A DNA stretch of 64,000 bases from Prevotella sp. ne3005 (GTDB lineage Bacteria > Bacteroidota > Bacteroidia > Bacteroidales > Bacteroidaceae), in the NCBI RefSeq assembly GCF_900110085.1, contig NZ_FOCK01000001.1, positions 372,001 through 436,000 of the forward strand, in the 5' to 3' direction. Made by a program: the position numbers and the translations under genes. Under the pieces are notes generated by a model. That model was not told the origin of the DNA and ran no database searches. It saw only the letters and a program-made list of their open reading frames with translations. Below are positions 36,753 to 45,022 of this stretch, in pieces. The first letter of the stretch is position 1, and each line of letters begins with the position of its first letter.

Positions 36753-37527
36753 GTACAAAAATCGTCTTAAACGTCATCCAGATGATACGGATATCCAGCC
36801 AGATGCTCCGATGCTCCATATACCAGATGTCTCGTTTCACACGACCTTCCATCTGCCACAGTTCCTTGGTCTCACCTCGGAATCCCGTCACTTGTGCCCA
36901 TCCTGTCAAGCCAGGCTTCACAAAGTGCCTTACCATATACTTATCTATCAACTCCGAATACTGCTCCGTATGCGCCAGCATATGCGGTCTTGGCCCCACA
37001 AAGCTCATGTCCCCCTTCAGCACATTCAGGAACTGCGGCAGCTCATCGATATTCGACTTCCTCATAAAGTTACCAAACGGATACTTTCTCGGGTCATCCT
37101 TCGTAGCCTGCAGCCTGTCTGCATCCGCATTCACATGCATCGAGCGGAACTTCAGCATCATAAAGGTCTTACCGTCGATACCCGTTCTGGCCTGTTTAAA
37201 GAAGATAGGCCCTGGGCTCTGGATCTTGATAATCAACCAGATAAACGGGAACATCAAGGCTGTCGGGATCAGGAAGAAAAGCGACATCACAATGTCAAAC
37301 GCTCTCTTGATAGCCCTGTTAACCGAATTCTGTAGCGGATTCTCATAGGTGGTATAAATCTCCATATCGTCCATCAGCTCTCGCTTCAGGTTCAGTCCGA
37401 TGGACTCCACGGACACGGGCACATAGTAAAATCTGATCACCTTATGGTCGCAGAGTTTTGATATCTTCCGAATCGTATCTCTCTCCAGTCTCGAGACGCA
37501 GAGATACAACTCGTCGCCCAACACCAA
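36733..37527 (-). CDS. undecaprenyl-phosphate sugar phosphotransferase, catalytic part (C-terminal fragment)
   Basis: 264 residues readable from a TTG at 37527. It carries the bacterial sugar transferase domain that starts chain assembly on undecaprenyl phosphate: KRAFDIVMSLFFLIPTALMF helix, SPGPIFFKQARTGIDGKTF, KFRSMHVNADADR, NIDELPQFLNVLKGDMSFVGPRPH and LKPGLTGWAQV-like VKPGLTGWAQV. The frame continues directly from the upstream gene through a single TAG (37539-37537), and four codons (PEEL) precede the LGDELYLC region normally found inside the protein. So this is the back half of one gene split by an amber codon, not an independent gene. Confidence 0.85.
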   Translation of the reverse strand: MVLGDELYLCVSRLERDTIRKISKLCDHKVIRFYYVPVSVESIGLNLKRELMDDMEIYTTYENPLQNSVNRAIKRAFDIVMSLFFLIPTALMFPFIWLIIKIQSPGPIFFKQARTGIDGKTFMMLKFRSMHVNADADRLQATKDDPRKYPFGNFMRKSNIDELPQFLNVLKGDMSFVGPRPHMLAHTEQYSELIDKYMVRHFVKPGLTGWAQVTGFRGETKELWQMEGRVKRDIWYMEHRSIWLDIRIIWMTFKTIFVHDEHAY

Positions 37528-37536
37528 CTCTTCTGG

Positions 37537-38196
37537 CTAGTTAATCTTCGAAACAAAATCCTCAAAGCTTCCCAGCCTTACCAATTGATCCTCCTTCCAT
37601 CTGCTTCCTTGATGATTATATCTGCGTTCTGCCTCTTCAACCTCAGAGATCAGTTTAGTCAGGTCCTCTTCTCCATAATACCCCAAGATCCTGTATCCCA
37701 AGGTTTCATCATACTTCAGCTTCCGGTAAATGCCCACCAGCTCCGGGTCCGAGCCCACCAGCGTCACGGCTCGGGTGTTTCGTCCAGCCTGGCGATAGAG
37801 TCTGATAAACCATCGTTCAGACAATCGTTTGGCCACCAGCAACAGGAAAAATGCCGTTCCTATGCCCCACTGTATCCAGCCTATAGGCAGATAATAGTCG
37901 AACACCTTCAGCAACACATAAGCCAACACCGACTGAACAACGGTCAGTCCTACAATACGTTGCAGGATATCGCCTGCACCTACCAATCTCAGATGGATGA
38001 TGGTGGAAAAACGCAGCTGAGCCAATATCAGTGCGAGATTATTAACCAACACAAATATCTCCAGACTCCGGGCCGGCCAACAATTCACCTGCCACGACCA
38101 TCGTGCTGGTATCAAGATCAGGGCATTCAGCAACATAAAGTCACCCAGCATCACGATCCATTTGATGAGTCTGTTCGATTGATTGTTGTTACTCAT
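37537..38196 (-). CDS. undecaprenyl-phosphate sugar phosphotransferase, membrane/regulatory part (N-terminal fragment)
   Basis: 219 residues: about four membrane helices followed by a Rossmann-like regulatory domain (TRAVTLVGSDPELVGIYRKL). It ends at TAG after FEDFVSKIN. The same frame goes on into the catalytic part at 36733-37527; joined, the pair gives the usual length of about 487 residues for WcaJ-type enzymes. The amber codon may be a true mutation that silences the locus, a programmed or suppressed stop, or a sequencing error. It is transcribed from a conserved-spacer promoter at 38.2 kb. Confidence 0.85.
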   Translation of the reverse strand: MSNNNQSNRLIKWIVMLGDFMLLNALILIPARWSWQVNCWPARSLEIFVLVNNLALILAQLRFSTIIHLRLVGAGDILQRIVGLTVVQSVLAYVLLKVFDYYLPIGWIQWGIGTAFFLLLVAKRLSERWFIRLYRQAGRNTRAVTLVGSDPELVGIYRKLKYDETLGYRILGYYGEEDLTKLISEVEEAERRYNHQGSRWKEDQLVRLGSFEDFVSKIN

Positions 38197-38233
38197 ATAG
38201 TAGTCTCAATTGAATTAATCTCCATATCGCCGA

Positions 38234-38265
38234 CAAAGATAGTGCAAATTGAGCGAAAAACCAAA
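38234..38265 (-). promoter_or_regulatory. promoter with conserved spacer, sugar transferase gene
   Basis: Minus strand: -33 TTTG at 38265-38262 and -7 TATCTTTG at 38241-38234, 20 nt apart. Spacer GTTTTTCGCTCAATTTGCAC is nearly the same as in the sugar-kinase promoter. Confidence 0.85.
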
Positions 38266-38308
38266 TAAAAATCAATATAATTTGTTTTTTAGCGAAAACC
38301 GCCCCTTA

Positions 38309-38516
38309 TGTCATCCCGACCTCCCTTCCCTCTGTCATCTCGACCTCCCTTCCCTCTGTCATCTCGACCTCCCTTCCCTCTGTCATCTCGACTAAGCGAA
38401 GCGCATGGAGAGATCTAGAGATTTCTCGACTCCGCTCGAAATGACAAAGGGTCTGTCATCTCGACCCCTTCTTCCTTGTCATCTCGACTAAGCGAAGCGC
38501 ATGGAGGGATCTCTAA
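38309..38516. repeat. palindromic repeat cluster (TGTCATCTCGAC family)
   Basis: Fills the space between the sugar transferase and sod genes. Four 24-bp tandem units of TGTCATCTCGACCTCCCTTC type are followed by a complete palindrome (TCGACTAAGCGAAGCGCATG, AGAGATCTAGAGATTTCTC, CGACTCCGCTCGAAATGACA) and a second partial copy. No gene is visible. Confidence 0.85.
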
Positions 38517-39094
38517 AATCTCCCCTCTACAACCTTCCAGTCGACGATCTGCCACAGCGCAGCCAAATGATCCGGCCTACGGTTCTGATAATCCAAGTAA
38601 TACGCATGCTCCCACACATCGAAAGTCAGCAGAGGCCTCAATCCCTTTTGAATAGGATTAGCAGCATTCGGCTCCTGCGTAATCACGAGCTTTCCGTCCT
38701 TATCAGCCGACAGCCACACCCAGCCACTTCCAAACAGCGTAGCGCCCTTCTTCTGAAACTCCTCCTTGAAAGCCTCAAACGAGCCAAAATCACGAGCAAT
38801 CGCGTCAGCGAGCTTTCCCATAGGAGCATTATCTGCCTTGGGCGCACAAAACTGCCCAAAATACAGATTGTGGTTCAATATCTGCCCCGCATTATTCAGC
38901 ATACCACCCTCGGCCTTTAGGACAATCTCCTCCAAAGGCAATCCAGCCAATGGACTCCCTTCCAGCAGCCCATTCAGATTATTCACATACCCGGCCAAAT
39001 GCTTTCCGTGATGGAAACCAATCGTCTCCTTACTAATCACCGGCTCCAATGCATCAATCGCATACGGCAGCCCCATCAATTCAAACTTTCCCAT
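38513..39094 (-). CDS. sodB: superoxide dismutase (Fe/Mn type)
   Basis: 193 residues from the ATG at 39094; an in-frame TTG two codons upstream is less likely. It removes superoxide in the cytosol. Metal ligands are visible in order: H28 (GFHHGKH), the histidine of LNHNLYFGQF, and D and H of DVWEHAYYLDY. The repeat cluster downstream touches its last codons (EGRF-stop lies at the edge of GGGATCTCTAAAAT). It is not linked in function to the polysaccharide genes around it. Confidence 0.95.
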   Translation of the reverse strand: MGKFELMGLPYAIDALEPVISKETIGFHHGKHLAGYVNNLNGLLEGSPLAGLPLEEIVLKAEGGMLNNAGQILNHNLYFGQFCAPKADNAPMGKLADAIARDFGSFEAFKEEFQKKGATLFGSGWVWLSADKDGKLVITQEPNAANPIQKGLRPLLTFDVWEHAYYLDYQNRRPDHLAALWQIVDWKVVEGRF

Positions 39095-39193
39095 ACTCAA
39101 TTATTATAATTATCCGCCGGCAAATATAGGTATTTAATCCATACCCTCAAAATAAATCAATATCTTTTATTAATTTATAACGATTTCCTCCTC

Positions 39194-39250
39194 CTGTCAT
39201 CTCGACTCCCCTCTTCATGTCATCTCGACCAACGTGGAGAGATCTCGACA
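39194..39250. repeat. partial palindromic repeats before the Fic gene
   Basis: Two TGTCATCTCGAC units, the second with CCAACGTGGAGAGATCTCGA. Confidence 0.75.
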
Positions 39251-39256
39251 ACCTTT

Positions 39257-40324
39257 TTATTGCGCTACAAACACCCGCCAGCTGCCATCCTTCTCGCCCC
39301 GTTCCACGTACTTCTTGCTAATCAACTGATCCAGCAGTTTCTGTATCGCAGCGATGCTAATGCCCGTCTCTTCCCTCATATCCGCCAGCGTCAGCGTAGG
39401 CTGTGTCCGCATGGCATTCAATAACTTCGTGTAGTTAGGTGTACGGAAGGCGATTCTCTCCCCGTCATACCACCACACGTTCTCATCCTTCTCACTCACA
39501 AACAACACATCGTTATAAACTTCCGTGGCCACAAGCTCATTAAAGTACTTCAAAAATGGTCTGATATCCTTTATTTCAGCATGAGCACCATCACTGGGCA
39601 GAGGTCCTACTTCGATGTCAGCCTGGTGCAGTGCCTCCAAGTATTCACTCTTTTTTCTGCTGCGTACCACAATCATAGGATAGTCGTGCCGAGTCAGGAT
39701 AAAGTTCACCATCAGGCGGGCTATTCGGCCATTGCCATCCTCGAACGGGTGTATGCGGATATAACGGTAATGAAACAACGCAGCCAACTCCACGGGCGAC
39801 AGTTTTCCCTCCTTTTCAGCCTTGTTATACCAATCCACCAAATCCGTCATCAGCCCCGGAGTCTCCTCTGGCGATACATATTCAAATCTATCACCATAGC
39901 GGGTAATCACGCTATTCGGTCGCGTTTTATACTGTCCCGCATGCACCGTATAGCTTGTCTGCTGTCCTCCCGGCAGATTCCTATATACAGTGTAGTCCTC
40001 ACGTAGCAGTGTCTTGTGCAATGTTCGTATGAAGTTCTGCGTCAGTGGCATCTCTTTCACGCGAGCCTCCTCAGTCATCATCTTCAGGCCCACGTTACTC
40101 GCCGTCATCTCTTGCACGTCATGCACGTCTGCCTCTCCAATTACCTTGCCAAACAGCAGCAGAATCTCCGTCTGCCCATAAGTCAGCGTATTACCTTCAA
40201 TATGGTTACTATTGTAGTTAAAGTCTACGGTAAACCTACGGCTCAACCGCTCTCTATCTTTCTCCGAGAGAGGTTGTAACTCCTGCCATGCTGCCAATGC
40301 CTTTTTGATATTCAGATACTTCAT
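39257..40324 (-). CDS. Fic family protein (class II, self-inhibited)
   Basis: 355 residues from ATG 40324 (MKYLNIKKALAAW); the frame is open further up but that part precedes the promoter. The Fic active-site loop HPFEDGNGRIAR begins at H192, complete, so AMP transfer (or another nucleotidyl transfer) from ATP to a target is expected. The inhibitory motif S39-x-x-x-E43-G44 (SNHIEGN) lies in the N-terminal helices, as in class II Fic proteins. A winged-helix domain (LTLADMREETGISIAAIQKLL) ends the protein. No antitoxin gene is next to it. The target is unknown. Confidence 0.92.
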   Translation of the reverse strand: MKYLNIKKALAAWQELQPLSEKDRERLSRRFTVDFNYNSNHIEGNTLTYGQTEILLLFGKVIGEADVHDVQEMTASNVGLKMMTEEARVKEMPLTQNFIRTLHKTLLREDYTVYRNLPGGQQTSYTVHAGQYKTRPNSVITRYGDRFEYVSPEETPGLMTDLVDWYNKAEKEGKLSPVELAALFHYRYIRIHPFEDGNGRIARLMVNFILTRHDYPMIVVRSRKKSEYLEALHQADIEVGPLPSDGAHAEIKDIRPFLKYFNELVATEVYNDVLFVSEKDENVWWYDGERIAFRTPNYTKLLNAMRTQPTLTLADMREETGISIAAIQKLLDQLISKKYVERGEKDGSWRVFVAQ

Positions 40325-40340
40325 AGATGCCAAATTTTTG

Positions 40341-40348
40341 CAAATATA
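40341..40348 (-). promoter_or_regulatory. -7 element of the fic gene
   Basis: TATATTTG on the minus strand, 16 nt before ATG 40324. This decides against the upstream start. Confidence 0.6.
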
Positions 40349-40449
40349 CAAAATTATATTAAAATGGTTGTAACATTACAACCTTTTTAACATAATTCAT
40401 ATAAAAAAGGCCTATTCCCTCTGTCATCTCGAGCGCAGTCGAGGGATCT

Positions 40450-40497
40450 CTACCCTACTAGCCTATCAGCCAGCGCCTTCAATTCAAACTTTCCCAT
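40450..40497 (-). pseudogene. relic of a sod gene start
   Basis: The 25-bp run that begins the sod gene (coding MGKFEL) recurs here and opens a 15-codon frame MGKFELKALADRLVG that stops at a palindromic repeat. It looks like a stray copy of the 5' end rather than a working gene. Confidence 0.45.
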
Positions 40498-40544
40498 ACT
40501 CCTTATGTCTTAGATTAATCAGCCCTGCGGCAGACTTTCTTTCG

Positions 40545-40775
40545 TTATTGATACTGATTCACTCTTCTATACTTTTCGCACAGTACAAGCAGCTTCTCAA
40601 ACGCTTCCATCCTCTCCGCCTTCAACCTCCCCGCATTGAGTAGCTTCCTCTGCTGCTTCACCCAATTCAGCATATCATGCTCCTCAATCCGATGCTTAGA
40701 CGGATTCCGGTGATTCTCCTCAATGAAGCCCTTCACCTCCTTATACCGTATTTCCCATCTCTCGTCTTGTGTCAT
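40545..40775 (-). CDS. small helicase-associated-domain protein, copy 1
   Basis: 76 residues from ATG 40775 (MTQDERWEIRYKEV); a TTG five codons up is unlikely. The whole protein matches one helicase-associated (HA) module: RW...YKEVKGFIEENHRNPS, MLNWVKQQRKLLNAGRL and a basic tail ending NQYQ. Such modules normally occur in tandem at the end of large helicases and may bind nucleic acid; here it stands alone. Close relatives are at 42553, 45305 and two decayed copies at 41087 and 43576, so it is a locally multiplied gene. Confidence 0.72.
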   Translation of the reverse strand: MTQDERWEIRYKEVKGFIEENHRNPSKHRIEEHDMLNWVKQQRKLLNAGRLKAERMEAFEKLLVLCEKYRRVNQYQ

Positions 40776-40849
40776 AATAATTAAGCTCAAACAGGTTCTT
40801 TGATGGTTCTGTTTACCTTAGTGTAGTCTGAGAATTTGCGGTTTTCCCA

Positions 40850-41062
40850 AATTATCAGTTGCATCCCCTCCATATAGGGAGGGGCCTTGGGGAAGGTGGA
40901 TGCTTTCTTTAGTTCTTTCATTCGCGCCGAAAGAAAGGACATTACCTTTTGTTCCTTTTCGAAAAGGAGAATCACCCCTGTCATCCCGAGCGCTCCCCTC
41001 TCTGTCATCTCGACCTCCCTTCCTTGTCATCTCGACCAACGTGGAGAGATCTCTCCTCCTCC
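40850..41062. repeat. long-repeat family E copy followed by palindromic repeats
   Basis: No intact gene in 40776-41086. 40850-40975 is the third copy of family E (GGGGCCTTGGGGAAGGTGG and a CTTTCATTCGCGCCGAAAGAAAG hairpin). 40979-41055 holds three TGTCATCYCGA units ending in ACGTGGAGAGATCTC. Confidence 0.7.
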
Positions 41063-41086
41063 CCCCATCAACGCCGAAAACCAGCC

Positions 41087-41236
41087 TCATGGCTGGTTCC
41101 CGTCTATCCTCTGCTGCTTCACCCAATTCAGCATATCATGCTCCTCAATCCGATGCTTCGACGGATTCCTATGATTCTCCTCTATGAAGGCTCTCACCTC
41201 ATTATATTTTGTCAACCAACGTTCATCCTGTTTCAT
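41087..41236 (-). pseudogene. truncated helicase-associated-domain gene, copy 2
   Basis: From ATG 41236 the frame reads MKQDERWLTKYNEV through MLNWVKQQR, nearly the same as copy 1. It then jumps into DGNQP-stop, which is the terminator sequence found after copy 3. A deletion of about 85-100 bp has removed the second half. It is 49 codons and probably inactive. Confidence 0.7.
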
Positions 41237-41280
41237 CATTAACCCTTAACCATGAACCATCAACCATTAACCATGAACCC

Positions 41281-41709
41281 TTAACCATTAAAGAATTGTC
41301 TTATCTCATCAGCAGTCAACGAGCCACTGGCAATGATTTGTTGCTTGATTTGGTTAAGATCGGCTTCGCATAATAAGCCACAATACTTGACTTCTTCGCC
41401 CAAGAAATGACTAAACTTTGCTTTGATTGGCTGTGCACAATTCACATATGAGTCATGTGAAAGGAATGAATAATCCTCCTCTTTAATTTCCACCTGACAT
41501 GCCAAAAGCTTAGGACGTTTCATGATATACTGATTAATCTGAGAGTTTATCATGACCGAACAAACCAGGATCCTTTCTTTTTCTACACCAGCCACTACAA
41601 GGAATTTCTCATGATCAACGCCCGACCAAGGTCCCAAAAACACTGAGCCGGGAACAACTGAAAGATCCTTTAGGTTATCCAAAGCTGAAAATGTGTTTTT
41701 CTTTACCAT
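41281..41709 (-). CDS. probable toxin partner of a Panacea-domain antitoxin
   Basis: 142 residues from ATG 41709 (MVKKNTFSALDNL), five bases after the stop of the Panacea gene. SVFLGPWSGVDHEKFLVVAGV followed by a beta-rich middle recalls small SH3-like barrels such as MazF/PemK toxins, but the similarity is faint and I do not name the family. The C-terminal 45 residues are helical (ADLNQIKQQIIASGSLTADEI). Assignment as toxin rests on gene order: Panacea antitoxins are encoded beside toxins of many unrelated kinds. Confidence 0.6.
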   Translation of the reverse strand: MVKKNTFSALDNLKDLSVVPGSVFLGPWSGVDHEKFLVVAGVEKERILVCSVMINSQINQYIMKRPKLLACQVEIKEEDYSFLSHDSYVNCAQPIKAKFSHFLGEEVKYCGLLCEADLNQIKQQIIASGSLTADEIRQFFNG

Positions 41710-41714
41710 GACTT

Positions 41715-42251
41715 TTAACTTAGTCCAGTTTCCAAATCGGAGAACTCTTTTATGCACGCCATTTCTTCTGAATCAAGACCAGCCTCCCGGGCGATATCCT
41801 CCCATTTGATTGAGAAATCCCTTGCTGTTGAACGCCAGGCTATATCATGCGATTTCTCTTTAATCTCATCATATGACAAGCCCGCATATTTGGCGATAGA
41901 GTCATCCAATGCATTTCTCTCATTCTTTGAAAGCTTGTTCATGTCAGCATCAACCAAAGGCTGCACATACATCCAATTCTCAACTTTAAAGAAAGCACCG
42001 AGTCCCTCAGTATCTGGCAGATAAGAGTCACCTCGTACAATTTTCAGCATATCGTACATCTTTGAAGGAACAGGCCCTGCATCCATGGCAATATACGTAT
42101 CGCCAGTGATAGGTTTGCCCCACTCTGCCAAGTGCTGTCGATCTGCAAAATAAATGATTTTGAAGATCTTATGAAAGTCCTTTCGCTGTACACGGCAGGC
42201 CACATACAGCAGAGCATTCAAAGCTTTCACCTTATCAAATTGTACATTCAT
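41715..42251 (-). CDS. Panacea-domain (DUF4065/SocA-like) antitoxin
   Basis: About 178 residues from ATG 42251 (MNVQFDKVKALNALLYV); ATG 42260 is a close alternative. The Panacea fold is recognisable: KIFKIIYFADRQHLAEWGKPITGDTYIAMDAGPVPSKMYDML is the family hallmark (residues about 27-70). These proteins neutralise various toxins by direct binding. The -7 box TATCTTTG at 42286-42279 rules out the upstream start codon. It is co-transcribed with the following small gene. Confidence 0.85.
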   Translation of the reverse strand: MNVQFDKVKALNALLYVACRVQRKDFHKIFKIIYFADRQHLAEWGKPITGDTYIAMDAGPVPSKMYDMLKIVRGDSYLPDTEGLGAFFKVENWMYVQPLVDADMNKLSKNERNALDDSIAKYAGLSYDEIKEKSHDIAWRSTARDFSIKWEDIAREAGLDSEEMACIKEFSDLETGLS

Positions 42252-42278
42252 AACTCCCATTGTCCTTGATTTCGGATG

Positions 42279-42286
42279 CAAAGATA
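42279..42286 (-). promoter_or_regulatory. -7 element of the toxin-antitoxin operon
   Basis: TATCTTTG on the minus strand, 19-28 nt before the candidate starts. A weak -33 (TTG near 42303) is present. Confidence 0.55.
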
Positions 42287-42409
42287 TATATTTTTTTGGA
42301 AACAACATAAGTTTTACCATTATTTTTCCACTTTACCCTCAAAAGGTAAAACTTCCATTATAACCCTTCACCATTAACCACTAATCATTATTCATCCCTC
42401 CTCCCTTCC

Positions 42410-42506
42410 TTGTCATCTCGACCAACGTGGAGAGATCTCATCAGATTTCTCGACTCCGCTCGAAATGACAAAAGGCTGTCATCCCGAGCATCGTCGAGGG
42501 ATCTCC
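42410..42506. repeat. complete palindromic repeat plus half unit
   Basis: TGTCATCTCGACCAACGTGG, AGAGATCTCATCAGATTTCTC, GACTCCGCTCGAAATGACA in order, then CTGTCATCCCGAGCATCGTCGA. This copy shows the consensus palindrome most clearly. Confidence 0.85.
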
Positions 42507-42524
42507 TCCTACCCCATTAACGCC

Positions 42525-42550
42525 GAAAACCAGCCGCATGGCTGGTTTTC
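42525..42550 (-). terminator. terminator after helicase-associated-domain gene copy 3
   Basis: A perfect 11-bp stem GAAAACCAGCC / GGCTGGTTTTC with a 4-nt loop, directly after the stop codon. A decayed copy of the same hairpin is fused to the truncated gene at 41087. Confidence 0.75.
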
Positions 42551-42552
42551 GT

Positions 42553-42783
42553 CTATTGATACTGATTCTTCCTCCTATATTGTTCCGTCAGGGCAAGAAG
42601 TTTTCTAAACTTCTCCACCCTTTCCGGCTTCATCTTTCCTGCATTCATGGCTTTTCGATTCGCCTTTAGCCAATTCAGCATATCATGCTCCTCAATCCGA
42701 TGCTTCGACGGATTCCGATGCTCGCGCTCAATGAACTCAACCACTTCCAGATATCTCGCCATCCATCTCTCGTCCTGCGTCAT
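42553..42783 (-). CDS. small helicase-associated-domain protein, copy 3
   Basis: 76 residues, MTQDERWMARYLEV ... HRNPSKHRIEEHDMLNWLK ... RRKNQYQ, about two-thirds identical to copy 1 and the same length. It is followed by a clear terminator. It lies 5 bp after the end of the unknown membrane gene at 42789. The function of free-standing HA modules is unknown. Confidence 0.75.
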   Translation of the reverse strand: MTQDERWMARYLEVVEFIEREHRNPSKHRIEEHDMLNWLKANRKAMNAGKMKPERVEKFRKLLALTEQYRRKNQYQ

Positions 42784-42788
42784 TCCTT

Positions 42789-43532
42789 CTATACATTTAT
42801 TCCACTCACCTTACACAAACTGTAATACATCAATATAAGTTTTCTATAATTCGGCTGCAAGACCAATTTATAGAAGTCGTCAGTGTAATCACAGTTTCCC
42901 TTACTCTTCTCGTACGATCTAAAAAACTGATTCAACCGGCTTCCCCTTATAGCCTCAAGATAAATCATCTGCTCACCACTCAGGTATTCCTTATAATCAT
43001 TTATCAGCGCATCCACCATAGACTTTAATTCATTATAGTCTCTAATAAATTCCTCCGTTACATCTTTACACCCTGAATGTTCAGGCACGTGACAACGCTC
43101 CTTCCAACGTTTCCTTTCAAATAGGGCCATAATACCATCAAGGTCCGATATCGGAGGATTGTTACCCGTTTCTCTAAACTCAATATTCATCCAAGCCAAC
43201 ATACTGCCCAGATTTCCCACTTTCACCTTAATCACTGGTGTCAGACGTCGTTTGTTCAGATAATTGGGATACTTTATCGTCATCCAATAAATAATCACTC
43301 CCGCAATATAGCTATAAGCTAAGGCCTGACATGCTCTATTAACCCCATCTATTATTTCTTCAGAAAAACTGCACGGTATTTTTGTTATCAACGGAATATC
43401 GATACTAAACACAGCCCATACCGACAATAGCGATCCCACGAACAACATGACTGATACTACATTCATGAAGAACCACCTCTTTATCCTCCATACCTGAAAC
43501 TCAAGCTTACTAACTTTCTCAATTTCTCTCAT
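42789..43532 (-). CDS. unknown protein with two membrane segments
   Basis: 247 residues. Two hydrophobic helices (about residues 22-42, VVSVMLFVGSLLSVWAVF, and 70-85, ALAYSYIAGVIIYWM) are followed by a long charged cytosolic part with several cysteines. I recognise no family. It lies between two HA-domain gene copies, one intact (42553) and one decayed (43576), and its low GC differs from housekeeping genes in the window, so it is probably acquired. Confidence 0.7.
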   Translation of the reverse strand: MREIEKVSKLEFQVWRIKRWFFMNVVSVMLFVGSLLSVWAVFSIDIPLITKIPCSFSEEIIDGVNRACQALAYSYIAGVIIYWMTIKYPNYLNKRRLTPVIKVKVGNLGSMLAWMNIEFRETGNNPPISDLDGIMALFERKRWKERCHVPEHSGCKDVTEEFIRDYNELKSMVDALINDYKEYLSGEQMIYLEAIRGSRLNQFFRSYEKSKGNCDYTDDFYKLVLQPNYRKLILMYYSLCKVSGINV

Positions 43533-43575
43533 GGTTGTTCATCATTACAAACACAATCAAATCATCATATTGTTT

Positions 43576-43599
43576 CTACCAACTTTCATCTTGGGTCAT
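43576..43599 (-). pseudogene. decayed start of a helicase-associated-domain gene, copy 4
   Basis: ATG 43599 opens MTQDESW-stop, matching the first seven codons of copies 1 and 3 (MTQDERW) before a TAG. The rest of the gene is missing. Confidence 0.45.
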
Positions 43600-43601
43600 C
43601 A

Positions 43602-44465
43602 CTATAGAGTTAAAGATTCATGATTAGCGGTTTTCAAATCTCTAAGTTTCTCAGCTATATCTTCAAGCACCTTTATTCTATTCTCCCACTCCTTACCACA
43701 TTCGTCAAAACAAACTCTTATATTCTTGTTTATCAAATCTATATAACTTTGTATTAAGTCTACTATTCGTATCATAGCCCACATGCTTTTCACGCTCATC
43801 CCAAAATCGCAGTTCTTATAAGCCTCAATTTGTTCTGAGAAGGAATCTCTTTGGTGCGAATCAATTGTATTCCTAACAAACTCTGCCTCATTTTTCTTTA
43901 TCATCAACTTGGATACTCTTTTTATACCTTTCCATAAATCTGAAAGGACATCCTTGTCTGCCAATCGCTCAGGGAATTGTCTCATTCTGCATGAAACAAT
44001 CTTATATAGATTCTTCTCTAGAGCCTCATACATTATAGTATAAGCATGCTTGCTGAGCATTATCCTTTCGGTGTCAGATGAGGCTTTTATTATACTGATT
44101 AAAGAAGCAAGAGCATCCATCTGTAACAACGTCAGATATCCTGCCAAATTAGTGGCATCGTATCCTGATTGCAATAATACGCGCCATTCATTAGAAGGAT
44201 AGATGTCTATAACAACAGATTTTGACTCATTATCAAATCTCACTATTTCCTTTTCGTAATGCTTTAATAGTGTCAGATAAATCTCGCTCTTTTTCCCGGC
44301 ATAAACAAGATATTCTTCCAGTTTCTTCAAATCCAGGTCTGCTTCAATCTCTATCCATTGTAGAATATCATGAACATAAGAGTCTGGTATTTCAAACACG
44401 CGTAGTATTTCAATACCACTCTCATATTCCACGGTCTGAATATCTTTCAATAATTTCTCAAGCAT
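43602..44465 (-). CDS. unknown helical cytosolic protein
   Basis: 287 residues from ATG 44465 (MLEKLLKDIQ). No signal peptide or membrane helix. It is mostly alpha-helical, with long amphipathic stretches (residues about 110-190 and 240-285). No recognised domain. AT-rich, in the accessory region next to the unknown membrane protein; the relic of an HA-domain gene sits directly downstream. Confidence 0.7.
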   Translation of the reverse strand: MLEKLLKDIQTVEYESGIEILRVFEIPDSYVHDILQWIEIEADLDLKKLEEYLVYAGKKSEIYLTLLKHYEKEIVRFDNESKSVVIDIYPSNEWRVLLQSGYDATNLAGYLTLLQMDALASLISIIKASSDTERIMLSKHAYTIMYEALEKNLYKIVSCRMRQFPERLADKDVLSDLWKGIKRVSKLMIKKNEAEFVRNTIDSHQRDSFSEQIEAYKNCDFGMSVKSMWAMIRIVDLIQSYIDLINKNIRVCFDECGKEWENRIKVLEDIAEKLRDLKTANHESLTL

Positions 44466-44669
44466 CACATAAAATAATTATCAACCATGAACCATTGAAA
44501 TTGAATAGAAAAAACGGAGCAAATCCTTTCACTTATCCGACAAGTTTTTCTACATCAGCAAAAGTTGTCCCACAAAGCCATCCTCCCCTACCATTCTGAG
44601 CCCATCTTTTATTCCATGATTATATGTATCCGCACTTTGCTTCATCTGGTGCTTCTGCTCTTCTTTCTC

Positions 44670-44930
44670 TTAATCTGAGAGTGGCAGGTCGTCAATCTTA
44701 CTTTCCCTGTTTCTTGTTACAATTTCCTTGATGGGGTCTACCAGCTTCTCTGATATATCCCCATCCATAAACCTTGCTATTAAAATTGTTCTGTATGAAC
44801 CTTTGATATATATATCACCCATCGAAATATTTGATGTCATTTTGTCAGTTCCGCAAATACAGGCAACAAACTTGCTAGAAATGTACTTGAAGAATTGAAA
44901 GTCTTGATAATCTGTCAGTCTGGCATATAA
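44670..44930 (-). pseudogene. C-terminal relic or small protein of unknown family
   Basis: An 86-codon frame ends at TAA 44672-44670 and is closed upstream by TAG 44933-44931. The only ATG is at 44840, which would give 56 residues (MTSNISMGDIYIKGSYRTIL ...). The protein-like stretch upstream of that ATG (FQFFKYISSKFVACICG) suggests a gene that lost its beginning. 44469-44669 shows nothing else. Confidence 0.5.
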
Positions 44931-45022
44931 CTATTTTTTATGGTAGTGGCCCCAGCCATCAAATGGACCAGGTGAGGCCCCAAAACCTCAGGAGGGGAAG
45001 AATAATAAACCTCTTTACGATT

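Noticed and set aside
37528..37536. Treating the C-terminal sugar transferase part as an independent gene with its own start
   Set aside because: Only a TTG is available and the protein would begin in the middle of a conserved segment; an interrupted single gene explains the data better.
38309..38400. CRISPR-like row of evenly spaced TGTCATCTCGACC repeats
   Set aside because: The 'spacers' are themselves the same CTCCCTTCC sequence in each unit, so it is a simple 24-bp tandem repeat; no cas genes are nearby.
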